The notes: generated by a model from the sequence alone, not told the origin. A stretch of 64,000 bases of DNA from Brevibacillus brevis (GCF_031583145.1 NZ_CP134050.1:1082001-1146000), one strand, 5' to 3'. Numbered from the stretch's first letter, positions 26,661-35,652 are shown. Program-made: numbers and translations.

Positions 26661-27034
26661 TTTTTTCCCTCTCCTTTATGCAAGATTTCTTTCCAGCCGC
26701 TTATACAATCTGCCAAATGCGATTCGGCTTTGCGCAAGGTCTCGATTTGTTTGCGGATTTCCTCGAGCTTTTTTTCACCCACCTGTATGGCATTGGGCAG
26801 ACATTGAAATTGCAGATCCTCGCTCCATGCACAATGAAAAAAATCGTGAATTTCCTTCACAGTCAGACCGAGACTGAAATAGAGCTGAATGATTCTGACT
26901 CGCTCGATGTCGGATTCCGTATAATCCCGATAGCCGTTTTCCAGGCGAATCGGGTTCAGCAGCGCTTTTTCTTCGTAGTATCGAAGGGAACGCAGACTGA
27001 CTCCGGTCTTCCGAGACAATTCGCCGATGTTCAT
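26657..27034 (-). CDS. MerR-family transcriptional regulator
   Basis: A 125-residue protein. The winged helix MNIGELSRKTGVSLRSLRYYEEKALLNPIRLENGYRDY is typical MerR, followed by a dimerisation helix (EEIRKQIETLRKAE). Cys at CLPN and ADCISG could be sensors, but no classical metal site is evident. It is first in an operon with the SDR gene and is preceded by a 19-base-spacer promoter with a dyad, so it is probably self-controlled. Confidence 0.9.
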   Translation of the reverse strand: MNIGELSRKTGVSLRSLRYYEEKALLNPIRLENGYRDYTESDIERVRIIQLYFSLGLTVKEIHDFFHCAWSEDLQFQCLPNAIQVGEKKLEEIRKQIETLRKAESHLADCISGWKEILHKGEGKK

Positions 27035-27066
27035 AAAAAATCGCCCCTAGCGGTTTGTTATCACAC

Positions 27067-27097
27067 ATTCTAAACCATCACATCGTGTGAGGGTCAA
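27067..27097 (-). promoter_or_regulatory. MerR-type promoter of the merR-SDR operon
   Basis: Minus strand TTGACC (27097-27092), a 19-base spacer and TAGAAT (27072-27067). The spacer holds the dyad TCACA-CGA-TGTGA flanked by ACC and GGT. An overlong spacer with an internal dyad is the hallmark of MerR-activated promoters. Confidence 0.8.
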
Positions 27098-27111
27098 GGG
27101 AAGGATCACAC

Positions 27112-27153
27112 AAAAAAATAGAGCATCAGAGGCGTACTCTGATAAACTCTATC
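27112..27153 (-). terminator. Terminator of the second MerR gene
   Basis: Minus strand ATAGAG-ATCAGAG-type stem (CTCTGAT/ATCAGAG and CTCTAT/ATAGAG) ending in TTTTTTT. Confidence 0.8.
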
Positions 27154-27213
27154 CTTTTCTCGCGATTTGGTTTCGCGGACAAACCCGCAAGACTGTCTCC
27201 CGCATTCTTTTCC

Positions 27214-27591
27214 TTATTGTTCGTTTTGTTCCTCGAGCCTCTTATAGTAGTCGATTTTCTCTTCGACTTCTCTCAAGCTTTCCTTCAGATCCTGGATTTG
27301 GGCCAGAACGTTTTTGTGATGGTTTTCTAGCAATTCGCGGCGGTTTGCAACGGTAGCATTCCCTTGACTGCGCAGATCGGAAAACAGCTTCATGTCACTG
27401 ACCGGCATACCTGTGGAGCGCAAACGGAGCAGAAAATGAATCCACGCCAGGTCGGCCTCCGAATATTGTCTGTAACCGTGCTCGTTGCGCTCCACGCCGT
27501 TTAGCAGCCCGATTTTTTCATAGTAGCGCAACGTGTGCACCGATAGACCCGTCATTTTTGCCATTTGTTGAATCGTCAATTGGTTATCCAT
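27214..27591 (-). CDS. MerR-family regulator, NmlR/AdhR-like
   Basis: A 125-residue protein: LTIQQMAKMTGLSVHTLRYYEKIGLLNGVERNEHGYRQYSEADLAWIHFLLRLRSTGMPVSDMKLF, the pattern of the YyaN/AdhR/NmlR subgroup that responds to aldehydes, quinones or nitrosative stress. A coiled coil (IQDLKESLREVEEKIDYYKRLEEQ) ends the protein. There is no obvious conserved sensor Cys in the DNA-binding half. It is divergent from a CMD gene whose promoter carries a MerR dyad. Confidence 0.9.
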   Translation of the reverse strand: MDNQLTIQQMAKMTGLSVHTLRYYEKIGLLNGVERNEHGYRQYSEADLAWIHFLLRLRSTGMPVSDMKLFSDLRSQGNATVANRRELLENHHKNVLAQIQDLKESLREVEEKIDYYKRLEEQNEQ

Positions 27592-27621
27592 GCCGTTTAT
27601 TGTAGCACAGCAAAAGGGGTA

Positions 27622-27652
27622 TTGCTTTAGAGTTCACTCTAATGTGTAGCAT
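27622..27652 (+). promoter_or_regulatory. MerR-type promoter and operator of the CMD gene
   Basis: TTGCTT (27622-27627), 19-base spacer, TAGCAT (27647-27652). The perfect dyad TTAGAGT-TC-ACTCTAA (27627-27642) lies in the spacer. It resembles the operators reported for AdhR-type regulators. Confidence 0.82.
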
Positions 27653-27694
27653 GATGCTTAGGAATTTACCCTGATTCAACGAGGAGGATCACAA

Positions 27695-28090
27695 ATGAGT
27701 TCGGAACGTTACTTGCGCGGTTGGGAAAAGCTGATGGAGGTCGACGGGGAGGGGGGAGAACGCGTTATGGAATCGCTCAAAGACATTGCCCCGGATTTGG
27801 GAAGGTATGTGGTTGAGTTTGCTTTTGGCGATATTTACAGCAGAGAGGGCTTGGATCTAAAACAAAGACAGCTTGTCACCATCGCTTCCCTGACAACCCA
27901 AGGCGGATGCGAGCCTCAGCTCACCGTTCATATTCATGCAGCTCTCAATGTGGGGCTGTCTCCGCAGGAAATTGTAGAAGCCATCATCCATTGCAGTCCT
28001 TACACCGGCTTTCCACGCGTATTGAATGCCGTCTTTACGGCAAAACGTATTTTTGAAGAGCGCAATGTGCAAGGGCAATCTGTCCTATAG
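27695..28090 (+). CDS. Carboxymuconolactone decarboxylase (CMD/AhpD-like) family protein
   Basis: A 131-residue protein: GDIYSREGLDLKQRQLVTIASLTTQGGCEPQLTVHIHAALNVGLSPQEIVEAIIHCSPYTGFPRVLNA. It has the CMD helix pair, but the AhpD CxxC redox motif is replaced by GGCEPQ, with a single Cys there and a second in IHCSPY. It is probably a stress protein induced by the divergent MerR under aldehyde or quinone stress (inference). GAGGAGG precedes ATG 27695. Confidence 0.88.
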   Translation: MSSERYLRGWEKLMEVDGEGGERVMESLKDIAPDLGRYVVEFAFGDIYSREGLDLKQRQLVTIASLTTQGGCEPQLTVHIHAALNVGLSPQEIVEAIIHCSPYTGFPRVLNAVFTAKRIFEERNVQGQSVL

Positions 28091-28189
28091 AAAGCATAGC
28101 TGCCTATCGAAACGAGCAAGCAAACGGGGAGTGGTTCGCGCTTTTTGGCTAACGAATCCCGAACGTACTACAAACACAAGAAGAGGCTG

Positions 28190-28213
28190 CTGGTGTTCAG
28201 ACCGGCAGCCTTT
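28190..28213 (+). terminator. Weak terminator after the CMD gene
   Basis: AGGCTGC-GGT..ACC-GCAGCCTTT hairpin with a short T-tract, 100 bases past the stop. Confidence 0.55.
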
Positions 28214-28248
28214 GCCTGCGAATGGGCAGCTGGCCAAGCAGTGTGATC

Positions 28249-28959
28249 TTAGCCGAAAATCGCCATTTCGCGATGATGAATATCCAACACCTCAACCTTT
28301 ACCGTACCACCAAGATGACGGGACACCAGAGCGGACAGATCTTTAAGCGCCAGTTCAAACTCGTCGTTTCTTGTCTCGTCTATTAATTCCATACAGAGGA
28401 ACGCATTTTTCGTATGCTCCGTCAGCATCGTCCTCTGAGCTTCCCGCCAATTCCAGCATCTGCATATGGCACCGTCATCATCTTTATAAACGATTTCTCC
28501 TTCATACGGCGAAGCATTTTCTTCACTTCCCAACGGGAGAAACGGTTCGTTCCCGTTTGCCTGCGTGAGCCGAATATCGCCTGCGAAAGTGTCGATATCC
28601 TCTCCGCCGCACGGAAAGCCGTAACGCAAGGAAATGGAATTATAGATGTCCACAAGCGGGTTGATTGTCCCGATATGGTTGCCATTCTTCACTCTTTTTA
28701 ATAAAGCTTCAATGGAACACCTTGCGCCTTTTTTTGTTTTGAATTTCTGAAAAGCTTCCCGCCAAACGAATATGACGGGATTCCTGCTGAAATCCTCCAG
28801 ACTTAAAAATTTATGCGCTTCCTTCTCGGCCTCTTGCAGCAGCTTCTCGTAGATTTCTACGTCCCGAATGGAATTATCAATCCCCTGGCAAATCACGGTG
28901 CCGATTTTTGCATGCGGGAATAACGACCAAAAATCATCTTCAATGATAAAGCGAGACAT
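28249..28959 (-). CDS. Stand-alone B3/B4 tRNA-binding domain protein
   Basis: A 236-residue protein like the B3/B4 (tRNA-editing) domain of phenylalanyl-tRNA synthetase beta chain, found as a free-standing protein in many bacteria. The family blocks NPVIFVWREAFQKFKTKKGARCSIEALLKRV, NPLVDIYNSISLRYGFPCGGEDIDTF and the late DGAICRCWNWREAQRTML are present. It may hydrolyse mischarged tRNA in trans; this is not shown. I chose ATG 28959 because GGAGAG is seven bases upstream. Confidence 0.85.
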   Translation of the reverse strand: MSRFIIEDDFWSLFPHAKIGTVICQGIDNSIRDVEIYEKLLQEAEKEAHKFLSLEDFSRNPVIFVWREAFQKFKTKKGARCSIEALLKRVKNGNHIGTINPLVDIYNSISLRYGFPCGGEDIDTFAGDIRLTQANGNEPFLPLGSEENASPYEGEIVYKDDDGAICRCWNWREAQRTMLTEHTKNAFLCMELIDETRNDEFELALKDLSALVSRHLGGTVKVEVLDIHHREMAIFG

Positions 28960-29045
28960 CCAAGATCTCTCCATTCCTTTTGCTTATGGTTTTGGTAGAA
29001 TCGCGGCTGGCTGTGTCACGACGCGGTGACGTCGCGTAGACACTC

Positions 29046-29675
29046 TTATGTTTTGGAGGGGCTCGCAAAGGCAGAGAATACCCCGAGAACAATATATAAA
29101 TACCCCGTGATCCGATTCTGCAGCTTTGAACTGACTTTCATCCGCTTTCTGATACTCGCTGCAAGAATGGCATACAGACCATCGCTAATAAAAGCAAGAA
29201 TAATAAAGATCGCCCCTAAAAGCAAAAATTGCAGGGGGACTGATCCGCCCGACGGTGATATGAATTGCGGAAAGAAGGCGAGAAAAAACAGAGCTGTCTT
29301 CGGATTCATGACTTCGACGAGCGCCGACTCGTAAAATATTTTTGCCAATTTTTTGCGAGGGGCCTGCGGAACATCGGAAGCCGTTTGATCCGATCTGGAA
29401 AATAAGGTCCGGCAGCCCAGATAGATCAGATAAGCTGCCCCCAAGTACTTCACGATCGAAAAGGCAGTAGCTGATGTCATCAGGATCGCAGAAACGCCAA
29501 TGGCCCCCGCTAAAACATGAACAGAACCGCCGAGCGATACGCCCAGAACGGATACCAGACCCGCCTTTTTTCCTTGATCAATACTTCTTGCCATAATATA
29601 AAACACAGCCGGTCCAGGTATGATTAACAATGTAGCGGCAGCTATTACAAATAACCAAATCGTTGAAAACTCCAT
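29046..29675 (-). CDS. LysE-family amino-acid exporter
   Basis: A 209-residue protein with about six helices. The family block IPGPAVFYIMARSIDQGKKAGLVSVLGVSLGG at the N-terminus and NPKTALFFLAFFPQFI in the middle are the LysE/RhtB signatures. It probably exports an amino acid or homoserine-like metabolite. ATG 29675 has AAGGAG upstream. Confidence 0.92.
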   Translation of the reverse strand: MEFSTIWLFVIAAATLLIIPGPAVFYIMARSIDQGKKAGLVSVLGVSLGGSVHVLAGAIGVSAILMTSATAFSIVKYLGAAYLIYLGCRTLFSRSDQTASDVPQAPRKKLAKIFYESALVEVMNPKTALFFLAFFPQFISPSGGSVPLQFLLLGAIFIILAFISDGLYAILAASIRKRMKVSSKLQNRITGYLYIVLGVFSAFASPSKT

Positions 29676-29739
29676 AATAGGCAACTCCTTGTTGTATTTG
29701 TGCACATGACGGGCTTCTCTTGGATGGGCGAAAAAAAGG

Positions 29740-30357
29740 TTATCCTTTGTTTGGAAGGTTTGCTTTCATCCAGGAGGCGATTTGCTGCTCGTTTGGCGAG
29801 GGGATCTGTTCCAAATGCTTGATAACGAGCTCTTGTCTGTGCAAGGGATGGTTTTGACTGACTTTTGCCTTTCCTTCCAGCCTGTCGATTTTCATTTTGA
29901 ATCCTTGAACGCCTTTGTTCATGCCAGCGAGAAAATCAGCATCGATATCCTGCAATCGATACGAACTGTCGGGCGCTTCATACTTCTGTACCAGATCATT
30001 CAAGGAGCTCATTAACTCGTGCTCGTCTTCGATGAATTCCACTTCTCCGTAAACATGGACGGTCACGTAATTCCACGTCGGCACTGCTTTGTTGGTCTCA
30101 TACCAAGAGGGTGAGATATAGCAATGAGGACCATGGAAAACAGCAAGAACCGTCTGATTCTGAATATCCTTCCACTGCGGATTCGGACGGGCAAAATGGC
30201 CGTACAAATGGGTTTTTTCCTGATTCAGCAACAGAGGCAAATGTGTAGCGAAGGGCATTCCGTTATGAATGGAAAACAATGTTGCAAAGCTGTTCTCCTG
30301 GATGACTTTGTAGGCAGCAGTTGCTTCTTTCATTGTAAAATGCTCCGGAATATACAT
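29740..30357 (-). CDS. PaiB-family FMN-binding protein, copy 1
   Basis: A 205-residue protein starting [19 protein letters not shown]. It has the split-barrel flavin-binding fold of Pai[45 protein letters not shown] and the C-terminal KVSQNHP motif. PaiB was named as a negative regulator of sporulation and protease genes in Bacillus; biochemical function is uncertain. It is followed 145 bases upstream by a second PaiB gene in the same direction. Confidence 0.9.
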   Translation of the reverse strand: MYIPEHFTMKEATAAYKVIQENSFATLFSIHNGMPFATHLPLLLNQEKTHLYGHFARPNPQWKDIQNQTVLAVFHGPHCYISPSWYETNKAVPTWNYVTVHVYGEVEFIEDEHELMSSLNDLVQKYEAPDSSYRLQDIDADFLAGMNKGVQGFKMKIDRLEGKAKVSQNHPLHRQELVIKHLEQIPSPNEQQIASWMKANLPNKG

Positions 30358-30502
30358 CGGCAAGCACCCCATCCTATTTTTTACATACAGCAGATTCCCT
30401 TACATGGTTATGATATAATGCAATCTGACATGTAAAAAGGTACAAAATCGAACATATGAATATGTCAGTTGGGGAAAAGGAAGATTTCGGTGCCAGTCCG
30501 GT

Positions 30503-31126
30503 TCATGGAAATAACCCTTTGCGTTGCTCTCGCATCCACTGGGCAACCTGAATATCCCCTTGTTCATCTGATTTTTCAAGCTCTCCAACAATCGATTTGT
30601 AATCCGTGTTGTTGCGATTCTGGCTCATTTTGGCTGCGGCTTGAATCGAGGTGATTTCAATTTCAAAGCCAACGATTCCTTTCATTTCGCGCTCCAGCAA
30701 CTCAGGCTGAAACGTATCCCAGAGCCGACCGTTTTCCCGGTGAGATTCATAGCGTTCGAGCATCGCAGCCAAAGCCGATTTCAGCTCATCCGAAGTGAGT
30801 ACACGCGCCGTTCCATACGCATGGACAGCGAGATAATCCCATGTGGGAACTTCCTCGTTTTCATACCAACTCGACGAAATGTAAGCGTGCGGCCCTTGAA
30901 AAACAAGCAGCACATCACGATTTTGATCCAGCGTTTTCTTCTGCATGTTTCCGTAGGCAATGTGCCCGGTCGCATAGATTTTCCCTTCATCTTCACGAAT
31001 TTCCAACGGAATGTGCGTCGCCAACGGACGCTGTTCATCAACCGTTATCAATAAGGCAAACGGGTTTGACTTCATCATCTGAACGGCTTCATCACGATCC
31101 ATGCGATATTGCTTAGGAATGTACAC
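30503..31126 (-). CDS. PaiB-family FMN-binding protein, copy 2
   Basis: A 207-residue PaiB homologue: MYIPKQYRMDRDEAVQMMKSN, ATGHIAYGNMQKK, VFQGPHAYISSSWYENEEVPTWDYLAVHAYG and KMSQNRN near the end. The likely start is GTG 31126, eight bases after AAAGGA, which restores the family's MYIPK N-terminus; ATG codons at 31132 and 31135 are too close to that site. It is divergent from a MocR-type regulator. The two PaiB copies differ clearly, so they are old paralogues. Confidence 0.9.
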   Translation of the reverse strand: MYIPKQYRMDRDEAVQMMKSNPFALLITVDEQRPLATHIPLEIREDEGKIYATGHIAYGNMQKKTLDQNRDVLLVFQGPHAYISSSWYENEEVPTWDYLAVHAYGTARVLTSDELKSALAAMLERYESHRENGRLWDTFQPELLEREMKGIVGFEIEITSIQAAAKMSQNRNNTDYKSIVGELEKSDEQGDIQVAQWMREQRKGLFP

Positions 31127-31234
31127 TATCATCATCCTTTCAGCTTGTCATCCACTTACAAAAGACAATAGGACACAAGGTGACACAAAAAAAGATACAA
31201 TTTCTAAGAAATATACATGTCAGAGGAGATGAAA

Positions 31235-32635
31235 ATGAAAAATACCATCTTTACCTTCCATGACGACTCTCCGAAATACAAGCAAATCTACGAGAAATTC
31301 AAGACATTTATTGAGCAAGGCGATATAAAGGCGGATGAGCCGTTGCCCTCCATTCGTCAGCTTGCGGATTCCTTGCATGTAAGCCGAAACACAACCTTAA
31401 TGGCCTATGAACAACTTGTTGCGGAAGGGTATATTCGCGGAGAGGGCCGAAAAGGCTATTTTGCAAATGAGGTGGAGCCTCTCCTATATCAAGAGGCTCG
31501 CCCCTCTTCTACTCGCAAGCCAACAGAGCAAATGCCGCCGCCTGTTCAGATTGATTTTCGCGCAGATGTCGTCGATCAAGCGCATTTTCCTTTAAAAGCG
31601 TGGAGGAGGATCTCGAATCAAGTATTGACGGAAAAGGACAGCTTTCGGTACGGGGAACCTTTTGGAGAATTGTGCCTGCGCGAACAAATCGCAGCCTATC
31701 TGCTCCAGTCTCGCGGGGTGAGAACCGATCCAAACGCAATCATTATCGGAAGCAGTACCCAGCAAATGCTTGTGTATCTCGGGCATGTCCTGAAACAGGA
31801 TTTTTCAAGCGTGATTGTAGAGGATCCTGGCTATGACGGAGCTCGGGAAGCTTTTCAGTTAAATGGTTTTGCGCTTGAAACTATGCCCGTGTACGAGACA
31901 GGTGCTGATTTTTCACAATTGGAACACAGGAAGTCGCGAGTCATTTACGTAGCGCCGTCCCATCACAGTCCATACGGGGTGAGCATGCCGATTCAACAAA
32001 GGCATGCCCTTATTCATTGGGCAAACAAGGTACAAGGATATATTATCGAGGACGATTACGATAGCGAATTTCGCTATACCCAACAACCATTTCCGGCTCT
32101 TGCTTCCATCGATTCAACGAGAGTGATTTATCTCGGAAATTTCTCGAAGTGCTTTCTTCCAGGCATTCGTTTGAGCTATATGGTGTTGCCGCAGCCACTT
32201 ATCCATCGGTATCAAAAACAATTCGCATATTTCGAGAGCACCACTTCCCTGCTGAGCCAATTCGCCATGGCGAAATTTATGGAAGAAGGGGAATGGAATC
32301 GCCATATTAAACGCATGCGGCTTGTGTATAAACGAAAAATGCAGCACCTCGTTTCTGAGTTGCGCAATCATTTCAAGCATACTATTTCCATCATTGGCGA
32401 GCAGTCGGGTCTGTACGTATTAGTCAAAGTCCACGTGGAGCGTTCAGAGGAATGGCTCATTCAGCAAGCCTCCATGCAGGGGGTGAAAGTCTATCCTACT
32501 TCACTCTTTTTCATTAAAAACAAAAGCGATAAACCAATGGTAAAACTGGGTTTCAACAATTTAACTCCCGATGAAATCCAGATGGGAGTGGAGCTATTAA
32601 AAAAGGCTTGGGTACCAGGCAGCGAACGGGTTTGA
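31235..32635 (+). CDS. MocR-type GntR/aminotransferase regulator
   Basis: A 466-residue fusion: residues 1-75 are a GntR winged helix (EPLPSIRQLADSLHVSRNTTLMAYEQLVAEGYI), the rest is a fold-type I aminotransferase domain with the PLP pocket, including YIIEDDYDSEFRY and the Lys motif YLGNFSKCFLPGIRLSY. MocR proteins use PLP or an amino compound as effector; PdxR is the best-known member. ATG 31235 is seven bases after AGAGGAG. The divergent PaiB gene is the likeliest target. Confidence 0.93.
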   Translation: MKNTIFTFHDDSPKYKQIYEKFKTFIEQGDIKADEPLPSIRQLADSLHVSRNTTLMAYEQLVAEGYIRGEGRKGYFANEVEPLLYQEARPSSTRKPTEQMPPPVQIDFRADVVDQAHFPLKAWRRISNQVLTEKDSFRYGEPFGELCLREQIAAYLLQSRGVRTDPNAIIIGSSTQQMLVYLGHVLKQDFSSVIVEDPGYDGAREAFQLNGFALETMPVYETGADFSQLEHRKSRVIYVAPSHHSPYGVSMPIQQRHALIHWANKVQGYIIEDDYDSEFRYTQQPFPALASIDSTRVIYLGNFSKCFLPGIRLSYMVLPQPLIHRYQKQFAYFESTTSLLSQFAMAKFMEEGEWNRHIKRMRLVYKRKMQHLVSELRNHFKHTISIIGEQSGLYVLVKVHVERSEEWLIQQASMQGVKVYPTSLFFIKNKSDKPMVKLGFNNLTPDEIQMGVELLKKAWVPGSERV

Positions 32636-32650
32636 CCGTTTCATCATCCA

Positions 32651-32700
32651 AACAGCGGCGAGTCTATGATCCTATTGAGATCTTGGCTTGCCGCTGTTTC
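32651..32700 (+). repeat. Hairpin repeat R2, copy b (terminator of the MocR gene)
   Basis: AACAGCGGCGAGTCTA..TTGCCGCTGTTTC. It is located 16 bases past the mocR stop in the orientation of the gene. Confidence 0.7.
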
Positions 32701-32814
32701 CATTGCCGGTGTGATTCCGCGTTTGATAGTTTCCCCGGGAACACATCACTTCCATCATCCTACGAACAATGCTTGAAAAGAGGAAGGACATAGAATTGGA
32801 GAACATTCATCTTT

Positions 32815-32833
32815 ACTGACCGTAGTTGTCAGT
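32815..32833. promoter_or_regulatory. Operator-like dyad upstream of the PfpI gene
   Basis: ACTGAC-CGTAGTT-GTCAGT, a perfect 6-7-6 inverted repeat. Its right arm overlaps TTGTCA, a possible -35 hexamer, as TetR- or HxlR-family operators often do. No such regulator gene is adjacent. Confidence 0.5.
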
Positions 32834-32884
32834 GAAGTTGGTGTATGATTCATTTATCCAAAACATAGTAGGGAGGAATCACTC

Positions 32885-33466
32885 TTGAAGGAAGTGCTGA
32901 TTTTTATCACGGATGGTTTTGCTGATTGGGAGGCCAGTTACGTCAGCTCGGAGCTAAACAAGCCAGAAACAGGCTATCGTGTAAAGACAATCGCGATTGA
33001 TCGGGAGCCGAAGGTTTCGATGGGGGGATTAACGGTCCTTCCGGATTATAGCGTAGAGGAATTCCATCCGGATGTCGATATCGCCATGGTCATCATACCT
33101 GGGGGTACGGGATGGAGAGAAGCCAAGAATCAGCAAGCAAAAGCACTGGTTGACTATTGTGTGAGCAAGGAAATTCCTGTTGCAGCGATCTGCGACGCTA
33201 CCACATTCTTGGGATGCCACGGCTATTTGGATCATCATAAACATACAGGCAATACGTTACCCTATTTGAAGCAAGGAGCTCCGAATTACAGGGGAGATCA
33301 ACATTATGTAGACGCTCAGTCTGTCCGTGACGGGAATCTGATCACGGCGAATGGAAGCGGGGCGTTGGAGTTTTCACGCCATATCCTGGAGAGATTGGGC
33401 GTATTGGAAGGCGATGAGTTGAACGAATGGTACGACATATTTAAAAAGGGCTATTTTCCTTCCTAA
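32885..33466 (+). CDS. DJ-1/PfpI-family protein
   Basis: A 193-residue protein. TTG 32885 is the start, with GGGAGG upstream. It has the DJ-1 fold: EVLIFITDGFADWEASYV at the start (with the conserved acid), VIIPGGTGWRE, and the nucleophile elbow AAICDATTFLG with Cys near residue 104, followed by HKHTGNTLPYLKQ. Family members are glyoxalases, chaperones, deglycases or amidases; the precise activity is unknown. A dyad at the promoter suggests regulation. Confidence 0.9.
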   Translation: MKEVLIFITDGFADWEASYVSSELNKPETGYRVKTIAIDREPKVSMGGLTVLPDYSVEEFHPDVDIAMVIIPGGTGWREAKNQQAKALVDYCVSKEIPVAAICDATTFLGCHGYLDHHKHTGNTLPYLKQGAPNYRGDQHYVDAQSVRDGNLITANGSGALEFSRHILERLGVLEGDELNEWYDIFKKGYFPS

Positions 33467-33477
33467 TATGCGAGTCT

Positions 33478-33521
33478 GATAGGAAAGCACGAAAGCATGG
33501 CGCTTAGGTGCTTTCCTATTG
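33478..33521 (+). terminator. Hairpin terminator after the PfpI gene
   Basis: ATAGGAAAGCAC..GTGCTTTCCTAT 12-bp stem; the following T-tract is weak (TGATTT). Confidence 0.65.
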
Positions 33522-33566
33522 ATTTAGACAGTCAGATTGGCTCAGATCAAGTCAGGGAGGAGAAGC

Positions 33567-34169
33567 TTATTTTTTTGCATCCATGATAAATAAGGATGCA
33601 TCTTGATTCATGAATAGTTTACTGCCATTATAAATGGTTTTGGATGTAATTTCCCGGAATCCAATTGTAGCCATCAGCTCAGCAAGGTTTCCCTGATCAA
33701 ATCCATTATGAACCTTATCTGTTGTAACTTTTTCATTTTTATCAAAATCGACAATCAGCAAATGTCCTCCTGGATTCAGTACTTCATACAATCGTGATAA
33801 AACTAGCTCGACATCTTTGATGTGAAGCAAAACTTGAACCATAAAAACATAATCGGCATGGATATCAGATCGAAATCCCGTTTCAAAATCAAAGCATACT
33901 GTATCTGCATTCCGGATATTGGCGTCCGCTATTTTTTGCTTGATCTGCTCAAGCATTTTTGGTGAGGTATCCAAAAAAACCAGATCACGGAATTCATGAA
34001 GCAAATTCAGCCCAACAAGTCCCGTTCCACAGCCGAAATCGATAGCACTTTTATCTTTGCCGTTTTCTATAAATTCACGAATAGCGTTTGCCGTGATCTT
34101 TGCGATTTCTATTCTTTCAGAAGTGTCATATCCACTTGCCATTGCTTCAAAAATATCAGTATTCCCCAT
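33567..34169 (-). CDS. Class I SAM-dependent methyltransferase
   Basis: A 200-residue methyltransferase: MGNTDIFEAMASGYDTSERI at the start, motif I SAIDFGCGTGLVGLNLL, motif II LVFLDTSPKML, and ADYVFMVQVLLHIKDVELVLSRLYEVLNPGGHLLIVDF for motifs III and post-III. The substrate is unknown. GGGAGG lies seven bases before ATG 34169. It is somewhat AT-rich. The 313 bases between it and the next gene (34170-34482) hold no recognised feature. Confidence 0.87.
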   Translation of the reverse strand: MGNTDIFEAMASGYDTSERIEIAKITANAIREFIENGKDKSAIDFGCGTGLVGLNLLHEFRDLVFLDTSPKMLEQIKQKIADANIRNADTVCFDFETGFRSDIHADYVFMVQVLLHIKDVELVLSRLYEVLNPGGHLLIVDFDKNEKVTTDKVHNGFDQGNLAELMATIGFREITSKTIYNGSKLFMNQDASLFIMDAKK

Positions 34170-34482
34170 TACCATACCTCCCATCTGACTTCTTCGTTTG
34201 TGTATGTTTGGCCCATGGCTTATCAGAAGAACTCGGATACTGTCTTATTTTGAAAGGAACATTCTACGTTAAAGTGTAGCTTTGGGGAAGCAATTTTTCA
34301 AATGTCACTGCACCCTCACCAGCAACACACGGCACTCTACATGGCTAACGGCCACACCTCCTGCCTACTTAACCATTTTTCCTTCCGCCAACGGAGAAGC
34401 ATGGCAGGGAATGTACTGGCAACTCTAAGAGGACGTAGGTGGGTGTCATGCTGGCAATGCTCGTCAAATCGTGCAACTCCGA

Positions 34483-35652
34483 CTACTTTCGAAATCGTCT
34501 GAAGAAGATCCGCAAGTCTTGAACCATCAGGTCGGGAACCTCCATAGCAGCGAAATGGCCTCCATGGTCAAATTCGGTCCAGTGCACGACGGTGTGTTCA
34601 CACTCCGCAAGAGAACGCACAGGCAGCGCCAAGTCGTAAGGAAGCACCGCCACGCCCATGGGGACAGGACACGGTCCCAAAGCTCCTTTCGATTTGAAAT
34701 TCTCGTAATACAGACGGGCGGACGATCCCGCGGTGCCCGTCAACCAATACAGCATCACATTGGTTAGAATCCGATCGTCATCCACCCGGCATGCCGGATC
34801 GGTCCATTCCCAGAATTTTTCTGCGATCCATGCCAGTTGGCCGACCGGAGAATCGGTGAGCGCATAGGACAACGTCTGCGGCCGGGTCGCCTGCAGTCTC
34901 GCGTACCCTGCAGGAGCGGAACGATAGCGCTGAGACCGCTCCAGCCTGTCTCGGTCCTCCTGGGATAGTTCTTTCGGATCGAAGTCGTCGGCTGGAACGG
35001 TATGCAAATAGTTTACATGCACTCCGCACATATGCGCGCGGTCAACTTCCGCCAATGCTCGGGAAATGGCTGCCCCCCAATCGCCACCCTGAGCGCCGTA
35101 TCGGTGATAACCCAGCCTTCTCATCAGTTCCGCCCAAGCCCTGGCGACCCTTTTGACGTTCCAACCCGACTCCCGGGTAGGACCTGAAAAACCGAAGCCG
35201 GGGATCGACGGGATAACCAAATGAAAGGCGTCGGCTGGGTCGCCCCCATGAGACCCCGGGTCAACAAGCGGTCCGACCATGTCGAGGAACTCGACGATTG
35301 AGCCCGGCCAGCCGTGGGTGAGAATAAGCGGCATCGCATCCTGCTCCGGAGAACGAACGTGCAGGAAATGAATGTTCGCCCCATCAATCGTTACAGTATA
35401 CTGCGGAAAGCTGTTTAGCCAAGCTTCGTGTTTGCGCCAATCATAGGAGATGCACCAATAGTCCGCCAGCCTCCGGAGATAGTCTAGCGGCACTCCGTAA
35501 TTCCAGCCTTCCTCTGCCAATTCGTCCGGCCAACGGGTCCGGGCTAGCCGGTCCCTAAGGTCGTCGAGCTCACTTTGCGGAATCTCGATAGAAAACGGCC
35601 TGATTTCCTCCTCGTATAATTCTGGATCATTCTTTCCTTTATAAAAATCCAT
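34483..35652 (-). CDS. Epoxide hydrolase (alpha/beta hydrolase with EHN domain)
   Basis: A 389-residue protein. Residues 1-110 form the epoxide-hydrolase N-terminal domain (IRPFSIEIPQSELDDLRDRLARTRWPDE, WRKHEAWLNSFPQYTVTIDGANIHFLHV). The alpha/beta core has the oxyanion motif HGWPGS, the nucleophile elbow GAQGGDWGAAISR (Asp) and a C-terminal catalytic His in FDHGGHFAAMEVP. GGAGG lies eight bases before ATG 35652. The divergent LysR gene at 35971 is its probable regulator. Confidence 0.92.
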   Translation of the reverse strand: MDFYKGKNDPELYEEEIRPFSIEIPQSELDDLRDRLARTRWPDELAEEGWNYGVPLDYLRRLADYWCISYDWRKHEAWLNSFPQYTVTIDGANIHFLHVRSPEQDAMPLILTHGWPGSIVEFLDMVGPLVDPGSHGGDPADAFHLVIPSIPGFGFSGPTRESGWNVKRVARAWAELMRRLGYHRYGAQGGDWGAAISRALAEVDRAHMCGVHVNYLHTVPADDFDPKELSQEDRDRLERSQRYRSAPAGYARLQATRPQTLSYALTDSPVGQLAWIAEKFWEWTDPACRVDDDRILTNVMLYWLTGTAGSSARLYYENFKSKGALGPCPVPMGVAVLPYDLALPVRSLAECEHTVVHWTEFDHGGHFAAMEVPDLMVQDLRIFFRRFRK

